64,000 nucleotides of DNA. It comes from WGMI01 sp041739275 (lineage in GTDB: Bacteria > Bacteroidota > Bacteroidia > Flavobacteriales > Schleiferiaceae). The position numbers and the translations under genes are program-made. The DNA lies in NCBI GenBank assembly GCA_041739275.1, contig JBGSOF010000014.1:11500-75499 (forward strand), written 5' to 3'. The notes beneath the pieces were generated by a model that was not told where the DNA came from, searched no databases, and saw only the letters and a program-made list of their open reading frames with translations. Shown piece by piece: positions 50,956-60,189 of this stretch (position 1 is the first letter of the stretch; every line of letters starts with the position of its first letter).

Positions 50956-51616
50956 CCAAGCGAATCAAGTACTTTGCATCGGACTCATCTGCTCCGAGAC
51001 CACTCAGATTAATGGGAAGCGAGACTTGGTCAGTGCAACCTTGACCCGTCACCGTTAAAGACAGTTCCGCCAGGCCCGGCGCAGAATTCCACTGAACTGT
51101 GACACTCGGTGTGTTTTGCCCCGCCATAATGCTTCCACCAATAACCTGCCAGAAATAAGAACTGAAATTGGGATTCGAGGGTGCCATATAGATCATCGCA
51201 GCCCCGGGCAGCGCATCAGTAAGCCACGAAACAGAAGCGGAATCAACCAAACTCAGAATGTCTACCCAAACGCTGTCAGAAACGCGAACACAAGCCGAGT
51301 CAAGGGATCGGCTAAATTGATACCATCCCCCTTCTGTGGCCCATAAGATCGTATCGTTGGCCCCCGTCACAAATTGTCCGTTGCGCATCCATTGGAAGCC
51401 ATTGGAAACACCCGGGTCTCCGATCAGATATACGCTGTCGCCTTCGCAAACGCCGTTGACCGAACCCACGAAAATACTGGGCTGAACATCGCTAAAGGGA
51501 TCCCGATAAACCGCTTGCGTTCTGCGCTCGCAAAAGGTGTTCGAACTCACCCAAACCGCTTGGGCCGATAATCCACCGCCCTGCCACCAAAAAGCGGTAT
51601 CTGAAATCGAATTTAT
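50744..51616 (-). pseudogene. 3' part of a split T9SS surface protein (Ig/SprB-like modules plus sorting domain)
   Basis: This is in the same reading frame as the upstream part, directly after the TAA at 51619-51617. A possible internal GTG at 51550 opens a 268-residue frame, but that product would lack a signal peptide. The content is Ig-like modules with the phrases GVCEGDSVYLIGDPG, DSACVRVSDSVWVDI and GQGCTDQVSLPI, then a type A C-terminal domain from DPNPVTGVSTVELGQ to STRFVVR. Without the 5' part it could not be secreted. Either a pseudogene half or, if the TAA is read through or a sequencing error, the end of a 614-residue-class protein. Confidence 0.8.
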
Positions 51617-52636
51617 TTATCCATCGATAAACCAGTAAATGCTGTCGGCCCAAGTGGGCGGCGAGGACGAAAGAAGTATACTATCCCCGATGCAGAGATT
51701 CACGAGGCTGTCGTTGGGAGTTCCTGCAGCGTCTATGGCAGGAGGCAGGTTGCAGCCCGCCAAAAAGTCGATGGTCGACTCGCGAAGCACATATCCGACT
51801 CGAACAAAGGATTGCAACGAAGGCACAAAACGCCAATCTTCTACACGAAAAGTTGCCTGAAATCGACCTTGGATATTGCTCGCGGTTAACCGTACAATTC
51901 CCTCCGACGAATCCACAACAATTCCATTGGCAGCGGGAAAGGGATCAGAGAAACTATGTGGGGCGATATATTGCAGAGCAGTATCCCTGTTTTCCAAGGA
52001 TGAGGTCCAACCAAAGTAAACAGAATCACCGTTGGTTTCAGTGAGATTGTGATCCCAGTACACGTCTTCGTTCAAGCAAGAAAAGAAGGGGGCGTCCCTT
52101 CCAAAGGAAATGCTGCTGTTTTCTCCATACGATCGATTGAGGTGCGTCTCCAGGTAAAATCTTTTTCCGCCGGGGGTCACCAAATTGGAAATGGAATTGG
52201 ATCGACAGCAAACACTCCAGCTAAACCAGAGTTCATTGCAACCCATTGGAATGATATACGCTTTTTTATAGACATGCTTGCTCATCGGTATATGCGACAA
52301 TGTATCGATCATACACAGTGGGTCGAGGGTACGGACCCCTCCGTCTGCTAAAGCATTATTTAAACTGTTAACCCGATTCAGGGAAAGTGTTGTACTCCCC
52401 GTGGGGAAACAACTTGACGAAATTTTTATGGATTGAGAAGAACCCAATCCCGCAGTGGACGGTCCATTGTCGCGGTACAGCACCATTTGAATTTCGTACT
52501 CCGGACCCGTGGGGGTGTTTTGAAGGAATCGATAGGTAATTTCTCCCCCCAAAACGTGGGTGGCGTGGAGTTTCGATTGGAACAGGCCCAAAAAAGCCCA
52601 AATGACCAGCGGTAGTACAAGACGAGATGCATTCAT
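51617..52636 (-). pseudogene. 5' part of the split T9SS surface protein (signal peptide and adhesin-like region)
   Basis: 339 residues from the ATG at 52636 to the TAA at 51617. A signal peptide (LVLPLVIWAFLGLFQSKLHA) is followed by THVLGGEITYRFL, the standard start of many large Bacteroidota gliding-adhesin-like proteins, then EIQMVLYRDNG, CCRSNSISNL and further beta-rich segments. It stops in the middle of a module (DSIYWFIDG, stop), which the next codons in frame continue (SDTAFWWQGG). So a single nonsense codon separates export signal and sorting signal. The promoter at 52665 and terminator at 50698 are intact, suggesting a recent event. Confidence 0.8.
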
Positions 52637-52664
52637 ATGGAATCGATAAAATGGAATAAAGCCG

Positions 52665-52672
52665 CAAAAGTA
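52665..52672 (-). promoter_or_regulatory. -7 promoter box of the split T9SS gene
   Basis: The minus strand reads TACTTTTG, an exact TAnnTTTG match, 28 bases before the ATG at 52636. Confidence 0.5.
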
Positions 52673-52706
52673 CTTTGACCGAATTGCTCCACGGACGGTA
52701 TCCTTC

Positions 52707-52731
52707 AAAAAAAAACCCCGCCGGAGCGGGG
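52707..52731 (-). terminator. Terminator of the T9SS CBM-like gene
   Basis: Arms CCCCGC (52716-52721) and GCGGGG (52726-52731), loop CGGA, followed on the minus strand by nine T residues. Confidence 0.9.
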
Positions 52732-52965
52732 CTTAAAATCGGTCTAAGAGGTCTTAGCGAACCACAAAGCGGGTGCTGGCGGTGCCGCGCTCCGAAGAGA
52801 CGCTCATCACGTAGATGCCGGCGCTGTAGTCAGCAGCGTTGATCGAAATCGAACCGCTTGCGTTGTCGAATTGCGACAAAACACGGCCGCTCAAATCGAG
52901 CACGCGCACGCTGTACGAACCTTGGCCGAGGTCTACGGTCGAAACACCGGTAACGGGGTTGGGGT
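52707..52965. repeat. Duplicated T9SS sorting-domain plus terminator cassette, copy 2
   Basis: Partner of 50698-50955. The two genes are otherwise unrelated in sequence; similarity ends abruptly at the start of the sorting domain (PNPVTGVSTV). Confidence 0.9.
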
Positions 52966-54091
52966 AGAGGTTAAAGCCGTTGAGGACAAACTCCTCGCTG
53001 CTCAAAATCTCGGTGCAGGTGTTGAACACATAACCCAAAGTGTGAGGCATGTCGTCGGGACGGGTATATAACCGGTTGTAGCCGCCGAGGCCGTTGGGCT
53101 GAGCGCAAGCGGGGGTTTGGCCGGGGAAGCCTTCTTCGACAAAAGCCGGGTTTCCGCCCGGACGGGGGTCGCCGTTGACGTACTTATAGAAGAAGGTGCC
53201 GGGGCACATGGTGTAGCTGGCCTCATAGAAACCGGGGTTGGCCATATCGGGCATCAATTCGATGGCGCCGGCCTGCCAAGAGGGGCTGGTGAAGTCGCCG
53301 ATTACAAACACACCGGTAGCATCGGGGGCTTCGTTGGTCATGTCGACGCGGAAGGTGATGGTGCCCGGAGCGGGAATCGGGGTGCAGGCGGTGGCTTCGT
53401 TAAAGCAAGTCGCAGGGATGCTCATATCGGCGTTGATCAGCATCATGCGGTTCGAAATGCCTTCCCAGTTGACGTTGCCTTGATAGTAGCGGCGGAACTT
53501 GAATTCAGCGGCTCCTGAATCTACTGGGAAGGTGATGCTGTACACCCCGTCTCCGTCGATGTCGTCCATGATGTAGCCTGCGCCACCGCTCCAACCGTTC
53601 ACGGTACCCGCGATGTCGACGCTGTCGTAGTCGCAGGTGGTGCTCATGTCTACGTTAAAGGTCACGTTATAGGTTGGGATCACACCTGTTGGGCAAGCAG
53701 CGCACGAATTCAAGCAAACTGTGGGTTGGGTAACGGCGGCACCTGCTACGGTCACACCGCGGTTGCCGTTCACCAAGCAGCTTCCGGAAACACTTTCCCA
53801 TCCACCGGCACCGTTCAAGAACTTGTACTCGTAGCTGCCATCGGGAAGGCTCAAAGTGATGTCCCATACGTTGTCTCCGTCGCCATCGGTGAGGTAAATC
53901 GCCGTGGCAGGAGTGTTAACACCATCATTCCAATCTGAATAGCCCGCCACAGCGCCCATGCTCCCGGCCAAGATCACCGTGTCGGGGAGGGGGTTCTGGG
54001 TGTTCATGTCCACAGAAAAAGTGACGGCGTTTTGCGCCATAGCGGCCGAGCCTGCAAAAAGAAGACTGGCCAATGCATAGATTTTGTTCAT
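52754..54091 (-). CDS. Secreted protein with three starch-binding/E-set-like repeats and type IX sorting domain
   Basis: 445 residues. Signal peptide MNKIYALASLLFAGSAAMAQ. Three repeats begin VTFSVDMNTQNP, VTFNVDMSTTCD and ITFRVDMTNEAP. Each continues with a V-x-I-A/V-G-x-x-x-x-W pattern (VILAGSMG...WND, VDIAGTVNGW, VFVIGDFTSPSW) and a D-G-D-x-x-x-x-V/I-T turn, like CBM20/CBM48-type carbohydrate-binding modules. Cysteine-containing linkers separate them. The last 70 residues are the shared type A sorting domain. Divergent from a secreted GH13 enzyme 59 bases away, so a surface role in alpha-glucan capture is a reasonable inference. Confidence 0.88.
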   Translation of the reverse strand: MNKIYALASLLFAGSAAMAQNAVTFSVDMNTQNPLPDTVILAGSMGAVAGYSDWNDGVNTPATAIYLTDGDGDNVWDITLSLPDGSYEYKFLNGAGGWESVSGSCLVNGNRGVTVAGAAVTQPTVCLNSCAACPTGVIPTYNVTFNVDMSTTCDYDSVDIAGTVNGWSGGAGYIMDDIDGDGVYSITFPVDSGAAEFKFRRYYQGNVNWEGISNRMMLINADMSIPATCFNEATACTPIPAPGTITFRVDMTNEAPDATGVFVIGDFTSPSWQAGAIELMPDMANPGFYEASYTMCPGTFFYKYVNGDPRPGGNPAFVEEGFPGQTPACAQPNGLGGYNRLYTRPDDMPHTLGYVFNTCTEILSSEEFVLNGFNLYPNPVTGVSTVDLGQGSYSVRVLDLSGRVLSQFDNASGSISINAADYSAGIYVMSVSSERGTASTRFVVR

Positions 54092-54149
54092 TCGAGTCGG
54101 GGTTTTGGTTACTTCGTGTACGAATTACGTAGTGTAAATATATTAAGAC
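54092..54149. promoter_or_regulatory. Divergent promoter region of the CBM-like and GH13 genes
   Basis: The minus strand carries TATATTTA at 54135-54142, close to TAnnTTTG and 43 bases before the CBM-like gene. The overlapping plus-strand sequence TATATTAAG (54139-54147) lies just before the amylase ATG. Shared or mutually exclusive firing is possible. Confidence 0.35.
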
Positions 54150-55991
54150 ATGCGGTCGCTCAAACTGATTTTCGTCATATTCGTCTGGGCGCTTGTTTTC
54201 GCAGCCAGCGGACAAGCCCAAAGCGTTCAACGCATTGACCCCCCGCATTGGTGGGTGGGGATGGAGCACGACACCCTCGAACTCTTGCTCTACGGGCGAA
54301 AGCTCGACCGGCTCCAAGAACTGAAAACCGAACATCCCGGCGTGGAACTGCTTGATATCGAGTCGCTTCCGAACCCGAACTACGCACTGGTTCGCATTCG
54401 AATCCTCGAAAACGCTTCGCCCGGAAGTGTCGAATTTCGGCTTGCGAAAAAGTCCAAAGCCTTGTTTTCGTGGACACTCAAACCACACAACAGACACAAA
54501 CCCCGAGGGCTCGAACCCCACGACGTGCTGTATTTAATCACGCCCGATCGCTTTGCCAATGCCCGACCCGAAAACGACGTTTCGGCTCAAATGCGCCAAA
54601 AATCGGTGAATCGCGCCGACGAATGGGCCCGGCACGGAGGCGACATCGAAGGCATCATCTCGAAGCTCGACTATCTCGACGATTTGGGTATATCGGCCCT
54701 GTGGAGCACCCCTTTGCTCGAAAACGACCAGCCCCAGGCCAGTTATCACGGCTATGCCATTACCGATTTCTACAAAGTCGACCCGCGCTTTGGCCAACAG
54801 AGCGATCTCAAACGCCTGAGCGACGAGCTCCACCGGCGCAACATGAAACACATATTCGACATGGTCTACAACCACTGCGGCAGTTTTCACCCCTTCGAGA
54901 CCAATCCCCCCTCGAAAGATTGGATCAACCGCTGGCCTCAATACACCCAGACCAACTACCGAGCCGAAGCATTTATCGATCCGCACGCTTCAAACTACGA
55001 TCGCGAGCGCTTTCAAAATGGCTGGTTTGTGCCCGAAATGCCCGATTTAAATCAACGCGATCCACATCTGGCCAACTACCTCATTCAAAACACCTTGTGG
55101 TGGATCGAAGAAGCCGAACTCGACGGAATTCGCATCGACACCTACGCCTATCCCGACCAAGAATTTATGAACCGCTTGGTGCGCGAACTCCGGCGCGAAC
55201 ACCCCGGGTTTTACCTCACAGGCGAACTCTGGGTGCACGGGGGGCAGATTCAAAGCGGTTGGACGAACAATCCCGCCCTCGGCGCCAAGGCCAGCGCTTT
55301 GCCCTATGTGCTCGACTTTCAATTTTGCTTTGGCCTTCAAGACATGATGCGTCAAAAGCCCGACTGGGCCAAGGGAATGGGTCGCTTTTACCTCAGCCTC
55401 GCCGGAGACTGGCTCTACCAAGACCCTTTTCGCATGATCACCTTTGCCGACAACCACGACATGGGGCGCATTTCGGGTTTGCTCAAAGGCGATGTAGACC
55501 GAATCGAAGACGCTTTGGGCGTTTTGCTAAGCTCGCGCGGCATTCCGTGCATTTACTACGGAACCGAGATTCTGCTTGCCGACACCACCAATCACGGCAA
55601 AATTCGGCAAGACTTTCCCGGAGGTTGGGCGGGAGACTCCACCAATGCGTTTGAAGCCAAGGGGCGCAGCGCAGACCAAGAACGGGTTTGGAAGCGCATT
55701 CAGATCTTGGCCAAACACCGACAGGCGCATCCCGAACTGTATCGAGGTCGCTTTGTGCACTTTGTCCCCGACGAAGGGGTTTATGTCTACGGTTGGGTTT
55801 CGGGCAAGGGCGCGATGTTGGCCGTGCTCAATCGCTCCGAAAAGTCCCGAAAAATAGACTTAAACCGCTATGCTGAAGTGCATTCAGGCCATATCATGCC
55901 CTCTCTGTTGAGCCAAACGATGCTCGATCCCACCCAAGGTTCATTTGATTGCCCCGCGGGCGAATTCGAAGTGTTTTACGTCGAATTCTGA
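54150..55991 (+). CDS. Secreted GH13 alpha-amylase-family enzyme (cyclomaltodextrinase-like)
   Basis: 613 residues. Signal peptide to about residue 24 (FAASGQAQ). An N-terminal Cyc-maltodext_N-like beta domain (30-115, with PPHWWVGMEHDTLELLLYG) is followed by the GH13 barrel: DVLYLITPDRFAN, FDMVYNHCG (region I), GIRIDTYAYPD with nucleophile Asp330 (region II), LTGELW with acid/base Glu359 (region III), and FADNHDMGR with the third Asp (region IV). It should hydrolyse alpha-1,4-glucans or cyclodextrins outside the cytoplasm. It has no T9SS domain, so it is probably periplasmic. Divergent neighbour of the CBM-like T9SS protein. Confidence 0.95.
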   Translation: MRSLKLIFVIFVWALVFAASGQAQSVQRIDPPHWWVGMEHDTLELLLYGRKLDRLQELKTEHPGVELLDIESLPNPNYALVRIRILENASPGSVEFRLAKKSKALFSWTLKPHNRHKPRGLEPHDVLYLITPDRFANARPENDVSAQMRQKSVNRADEWARHGGDIEGIISKLDYLDDLGISALWSTPLLENDQPQASYHGYAITDFYKVDPRFGQQSDLKRLSDELHRRNMKHIFDMVYNHCGSFHPFETNPPSKDWINRWPQYTQTNYRAEAFIDPHASNYDRERFQNGWFVPEMPDLNQRDPHLANYLIQNTLWWIEEAELDGIRIDTYAYPDQEFMNRLVRELRREHPGFYLTGELWVHGGQIQSGWTNNPALGAKASALPYVLDFQFCFGLQDMMRQKPDWAKGMGRFYLSLAGDWLYQDPFRMITFADNHDMGRISGLLKGDVDRIEDALGVLLSSRGIPCIYYGTEILLADTTNHGKIRQDFPGGWAGDSTNAFEAKGRSADQERVWKRIQILAKHRQAHPELYRGRFVHFVPDEGVYVYGWVSGKGAMLAVLNRSEKSRKIDLNRYAEVHSGHIMPSLLSQTMLDPTQGSFDCPAGEFEVFYVEF

Positions 55992-56045
55992 ACAGGAACA
56001 GCGACTTCAGGCCCGTTCTTTTCGCCACTTCATTCCATTTTATAA

Positions 56046-56501
56046 ATGCAAGCTCTCCATCTGACCCCCGACGACTATCTAAACTCCGTAGACGAAGCCA
56101 GAAAACCGTCGATGATTCGGCTGCGCCAAACAATTTCAGCGGCGCTACCCGGGGGTTTTGAGGAGGCGATGAGTTATGGGATGATCGGCTGGGTGGTTCC
56201 GCACTCGGTCTATCCCGCAGGCTACCACTGCGACCCCAAGCTGCCTCTGCCCTTTGCGAGCCTCGCGGCGCAGAAGAACCATATAGCGGTGTATCACATG
56301 GGTTTGTATGCCCGTCCGGGCAGGGTCGAGGCGTTTCAAGCCGCTTATGCCAAGCACTTCAAGAACGCGCTCGACATCGGAAAAAGCTGTCTGCGGTTTA
56401 AAAAGCCCGAGCACATACCCTTTGATTTGATCTCCGAATTGTTCGCCGAAATGACGGCGAACCAATGGATTGAACTCTACGAGCGGGAAATTAAAAAGTA
56501 G
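56046..56501 (+). CDS. DUF1801 family protein (YdhG-like)
   Basis: 151 residues. DYLNSVDEARKPSMIRLRQTISAALPGGFEEAMSYGMIGW, then LASQKNHIAVYH-type sequence (LAAQKNHIAVYHMGLY), and a C-terminal CLRFKKPEHIPFDLISEL match DUF1801, a small cytoplasmic alpha/beta fold of unknown role. Convergent with the CoA-transferase genes, six bases between stops. Confidence 0.88.
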   Translation: MQALHLTPDDYLNSVDEARKPSMIRLRQTISAALPGGFEEAMSYGMIGWVVPHSVYPAGYHCDPKLPLPFASLAAQKNHIAVYHMGLYARPGRVEAFQAAYAKHFKNALDIGKSCLRFKKPEHIPFDLISELFAEMTANQWIELYEREIKK

Positions 56502-56507
56502 GGCATT

Positions 56508-57161
56508 TTAGAGAAGCATTTCGGGCACATCGTCCGGAATGTGCAGAGCGCCTTCTGTTTTGGCTGCGATTTCTTCGACCGAAACCCCCGGGGCCCGTTC
56601 GAGCAAGTGAAAAGCTCCGTCTTTGATTTCCATGACGCAGATTTCGGTGACGACTTTGCGCACGCAGCCGATGCCCGTCAATGGCAGGCTGCATGTTTTC
56701 AGCAACTTCGATTCGCCGGCTTTGTTGGTGTGCATCATGGCCACGATGATGTTTTCAGCCGAGGCCACTAGGTCCATGGCGCCGCCCATGCCTTTCACCA
56801 TTTTCCCGGGGATTTTCCAATTCGCGATGTCGCCGTTTTGGCTCACTTCCATGGCTCCGAGCACCGTCATGTGGACATGGCGCCCGCGAATCATCCCAAA
56901 ACTGGTGGCCGAATCGAAAAACGATGCCCCGGGCAAAGCGGTAATGGTCTGCTTGCCCGCATTGATCAAATCGGCGTCTTCAGCACCCGACACAGGGAAA
57001 GGGCCCATGCCGAGAATGCCGTTTTCGCTCTGGAATTCGACCGAAATCGATTCGGGCACATAATTGGCCACGAGTGTGGGAATGCCAATGCCGAGGTTGA
57101 CGTAGTAGCCGTCTCTGAGTTCTTGTGCGATGCGCCGGGCAATGCCGTTTTTGTCGAGCAT
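56508..57161 (-). CDS. scoB: 3-oxoacid CoA-transferase subunit B
   Basis: 217 residues. GYYVNLGIGIPTLVANYVP at 17-35 and FQSENGILGMGPFP, whose Glu (SENG) forms the CoA thioester intermediate. GGAMDLV and the C-terminal EIKDGAFHLLERAPGVSVEEIAAKT complete the pattern. With subunit A it moves CoA between succinyl-CoA and acetoacetate or similar acids. Starts five bases after scoA. Confidence 0.94.
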   Translation of the reverse strand: MLDKNGIARRIAQELRDGYYVNLGIGIPTLVANYVPESISVEFQSENGILGMGPFPVSGAEDADLINAGKQTITALPGASFFDSATSFGMIRGRHVHMTVLGAMEVSQNGDIANWKIPGKMVKGMGGAMDLVASAENIIVAMMHTNKAGESKLLKTCSLPLTGIGCVRKVVTEICVMEIKDGAFHLLERAPGVSVEEIAAKTEGALHIPDDVPEMLL

Positions 57162-57166
57162 GGTTC

Positions 57167-57874
57167 TTAAGATTGAGATGGTGTTTGAACCGTGCGCTGT
57201 TCGATGCGCTTTTCAAAGTGGGCTCCGCAAAAAATGCGCGAGACAAAAATACCCGGGGTGTGTACCTCGTTCGGGTCGAGCGCGCCCGCCGGGAGCAGTT
57301 CTTCAACCTCGGCCACGGTGATGCGCCCCGCCATAGCCATCATCGGATTGAAGTTGCGCGCGGTGCCCTTGAAGATTAAGTTCCCCGCCTCGTCGCCCTT
57401 CCAGGCTTTGACAAAGGCGAAATCAGAATCAAAGGCGTGTTCGAGCAAATGGGGTTTGCCGTTAAAGAGGCGCACTTCCTTGCCCTCGCCCAGCTCGGTT
57501 CCGTAGCCCGCCGGGGTGTAAAAAGCAGGGATGCCCATGCCCGCGGCTCTGCAGCGTTCGGCCAAGGTGCCTTGTGGAATCAGTTCTACTTCGAGCTCTC
57601 CGCTCAACATTTGACGTTCGAATTCGTCGTTTTCGCCCACATAACTCGAAATCATCTTTCGAATCTGCTTGGTTTCCAGCAGCAAACCCAGCCCAAAGCC
57701 GTCTACGCCTGCATTGTTCGAAATGCAGACCAAGTTGCGAATGCCTTTTTTGCGGATGGCGGCAATGGCGTTTTCGGGAATTCCGCAGAGCCCGAAGCCC
57801 CCGAACATGGCGGTCATGCCGTCCGACAGACCCTCTATGGCATCTTCGGCGCTTGAAACGGTCTTTCGAATCAT
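57167..57874 (-). CDS. scoA: 3-oxoacid CoA-transferase subunit A
   Basis: 235 residues. DGMTAMFGGFGLCGIPENAI (18-37) is the subunit A signature, followed by SNNAGVDGFGLG, SYVGENDEF and PAFYTPAGYGTEL. First gene of the pair with scoB. It may feed ketone or amino-acid derived acyl groups into the TCA cycle; the exact acid cannot be read. Confidence 0.94.
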   Translation of the reverse strand: MIRKTVSSAEDAIEGLSDGMTAMFGGFGLCGIPENAIAAIRKKGIRNLVCISNNAGVDGFGLGLLLETKQIRKMISSYVGENDEFERQMLSGELEVELIPQGTLAERCRAAGMGIPAFYTPAGYGTELGEGKEVRLFNGKPHLLEHAFDSDFAFVKAWKGDEAGNLIFKGTARNFNPMMAMAGRITVAEVEELLPAGALDPNEVHTPGIFVSRIFCGAHFEKRIEQRTVQTPSQS

Positions 57875-57909
57875 GGTGATGGAATTAGGAATCGCAAATC
57901 GCCGGGCGC

Positions 57910-60189
57910 TTAAAAATCGATTTCATCGGTTCCCGAACCCGTCGATTCGGTATCGGAATAGCTCGAACAGTCGAGTTGAATGCTAATGGGCTCGGCGGGC
58001 CGCTCGAAATCGGCCCTAGATACCCCAATTTTGTCGTCGGCATAGCACGACTTCATAAACATACCCCAAATGGGCAAGGCCGTAGTGGCGCCTTGGCCGT
58101 AATAAGTGCTTCTAAAATGCGCCGAGCGGTCTTCGCAACCGGTCCAAACCGCGGTGATGAGGTTGGGAACCATCCCGATAAACCAGCCGTCTGAGTTGTT
58201 TTGAGTGGTGCCGGTCTTGCCCGCGATTGGGTTTTTAAAACCGTACGGGAACCCGGTGACGACATTGTTCGTATATCCACCTCCCGTATATCTCAAACGA
58301 CCGCCCGTGCCCGATTCGGTGACGCCCTTGAGCAAACTCGTAATCACGTAGGCGTCTTCGGCGCTCATCACCTCGCGGGTTTCGGGGTCGAAGCTCTCGA
58401 GAACCACTCCGTCTCGGTTTTCGATTCGAGTAATTGCAATCGGCTGTATATAAACCCCTTGGTTCGCAAAGGCAGTATACGCCCCCGCCAATTCATACAC
58501 CGACATATCGACTGAGCCCAACGCAATCGACGGTTGTTTCGGAATCTCGCTCTCGATCCCCAAGTCGCGCGCCAAACGAACCACGGCCTCAGGCCCGATT
58601 TGTTTCATCAAATAAGCCGTGATGCTGTTTAAACTCAGAGCGAGTCCTTGTTTTAGCGTTACCGTTCCTCCGTACTTATTGTCTGAATTCTCGGGGCACC
58701 AGGTTTCGATGAGTCCGAACATGCCTTTTTCAATACAGACTCTTACGTTCGGGACCCGCATGCAGGGCGAATAGTGTTTTTGCCGAATCGCCGTGGCGTA
58801 TACAAAGGGCTTGAAGGTCGAGCCCACCTGCCGTTTGCCTGTTTTGACGTGGTCGTATTTAAAGTGTTTGAAGTCGATTCCGCCGACCCACGCTTTGATG
58901 AAGCCCGTTTGCGGATCGACCGAAATCAAGCCCGTCTGGTAAAACCTCTTGTAGTAACGAATCGAATCGCGCGGGCTGAAAACAGTGTCGATATCGCCTT
59001 TCCAATGAAAAACCTGCATCGGAATCGGGCTGTCGAACACCTTGCGAATGCTGTCTTTGCTCACTTTCAGCTTTACCAAGCTCTTGTAGCGCGGGGTGCG
59101 CTTTTCGGCTTGGTCGAGTAAATCTTCGATTTGCTTGTTGCTGAGGCGATTGAATGGCGCGCTTGATCTCTTGCCCTCCGTTTTCTCATACACCGACTGC
59201 AGGTTCGACATATGCTTCTCCACAGCGTCTTCGGCCGCTCTTTGCATGCGCGAATCGACGGTGGAATAAATGCGCAACCCGTCGGTGTAAAGATTGTATT
59301 TGCTCCCGTCGGGCTTGGGATTTTTATCGATCCATTTCTTGAGTTCCGCGCGGAGGTATTCTCTGAAATACGGCGCCAAACCTTCGTCGTGGCCTTCGCG
59401 GTGAAAATCGATTTCAAGCGGCAGCGCGCTCAGCGAATCTCGGGTTTCGGCATCGAGAAAACCGTTGCGCTCCATTTGGGCGAACACCACGTTTCTGCGC
59501 TGCAACGCGCGCTCCGGAAAGCGCACCGGGTTGTAAAGCGATGGGTTTTTGGCCATCCCCACCAAAACCGCCGATTGCTCGATGCGCAGCTTGTCGGGGG
59601 TGGTTCCGAAGTAGATCCTCGATGCACTTTGCACCCCCACCGCTTGATAGAGAAAGTCGAATTGGTTGAGATACATCGCAATGATCTCGTGCTTGGTGTA
59701 CTGCCGCTCCAAACGGGCCGCAATTACCCACTCCTTGAATTTTTGGAGCACGCGCAGAATAAAATTGGAGGGCGGGCGGTGAAACATCATCTTGGCGAGC
59801 TGTTGGGTCAGGGTGCTGCCGCCGCCGGCGCGTCCGAGACTGAACACCGACCTCGCAAGTGCTTTGCTGTCTATTCCGCTGTGGTTGAAGAATCGCTCGT
59901 CTTCGGTGGCCACCAACGCGTTGACCATTTCGGGCGAGAGCTGTTCAAAGCGAATGTGCACTCGGTTTTCTTCGTAAAACTTGCCCAGCATTTCTCCGTC
60001 GCTCGACAATATCTGCGAGGCCGAATTGGTGCGGGGGTCTTCGATTTCTTCGAAGCTGGGCAGCCGTCCGAAGGCTCCGATCGAAGCGAGGAGGATCATC
60101 AGAACCAAGGTTCCGACGCCGGCCGCCATGAGCTTCCAAAAGCGTTTAACGTACGGGCTGTGGTCGGTGGGTGCTGTCTTCTTCTTCAA
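57910..60189 (-). CDS. Bifunctional penicillin-binding protein 1A
   Basis: 759 residues. One TM helix (LMAAGVGTLVLMILLASIGAF, 19-39). The GT51 glycosyltransferase domain has ATEDERFFNHSGID with catalytic Glu97 and GGSTLTQQLAK. The transpeptidase domain has nucleophile Ser457 in GSTFK, a SLNS motif, and KTGTTQNNSDGWF. It polymerises and cross-links peptidoglycan. Its start overlaps gldH by 44 bases. The C-terminal tail is acidic and serine-rich (YSDTESTGSGTDEIDF). Confidence 0.96.
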   Translation of the reverse strand: MKKKTAPTDHSPYVKRFWKLMAAGVGTLVLMILLASIGAFGRLPSFEEIEDPRTNSASQILSSDGEMLGKFYEENRVHIRFEQLSPEMVNALVATEDERFFNHSGIDSKALARSVFSLGRAGGGSTLTQQLAKMMFHRPPSNFILRVLQKFKEWVIAARLERQYTKHEIIAMYLNQFDFLYQAVGVQSASRIYFGTTPDKLRIEQSAVLVGMAKNPSLYNPVRFPERALQRRNVVFAQMERNGFLDAETRDSLSALPLEIDFHREGHDEGLAPYFREYLRAELKKWIDKNPKPDGSKYNLYTDGLRIYSTVDSRMQRAAEDAVEKHMSNLQSVYEKTEGKRSSAPFNRLSNKQIEDLLDQAEKRTPRYKSLVKLKVSKDSIRKVFDSPIPMQVFHWKGDIDTVFSPRDSIRYYKRFYQTGLISVDPQTGFIKAWVGGIDFKHFKYDHVKTGKRQVGSTFKPFVYATAIRQKHYSPCMRVPNVRVCIEKGMFGLIETWCPENSDNKYGGTVTLKQGLALSLNSITAYLMKQIGPEAVVRLARDLGIESEIPKQPSIALGSVDMSVYELAGAYTAFANQGVYIQPIAITRIENRDGVVLESFDPETREVMSAEDAYVITSLLKGVTESGTGGRLRYTGGGYTNNVVTGFPYGFKNPIAGKTGTTQNNSDGWFIGMVPNLITAVWTGCEDRSAHFRSTYYGQGATTALPIWGMFMKSCYADDKIGVSRADFERPAEPISIQLDCSSYSDTESTGSGTDEIDF

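Noticed and set aside
51560..51640. Frameshift splitting the T9SS protein.
   Set aside because: Both parts are in the same frame; only the TAA codon separates them, so it is a nonsense change.
54470..55654. A 394-codon plus-strand frame inside the GH13 gene.
   Set aside because: Arg/Pro/Ser-rich, no domain, fully inside a gene with all four GH13 motifs in another frame.
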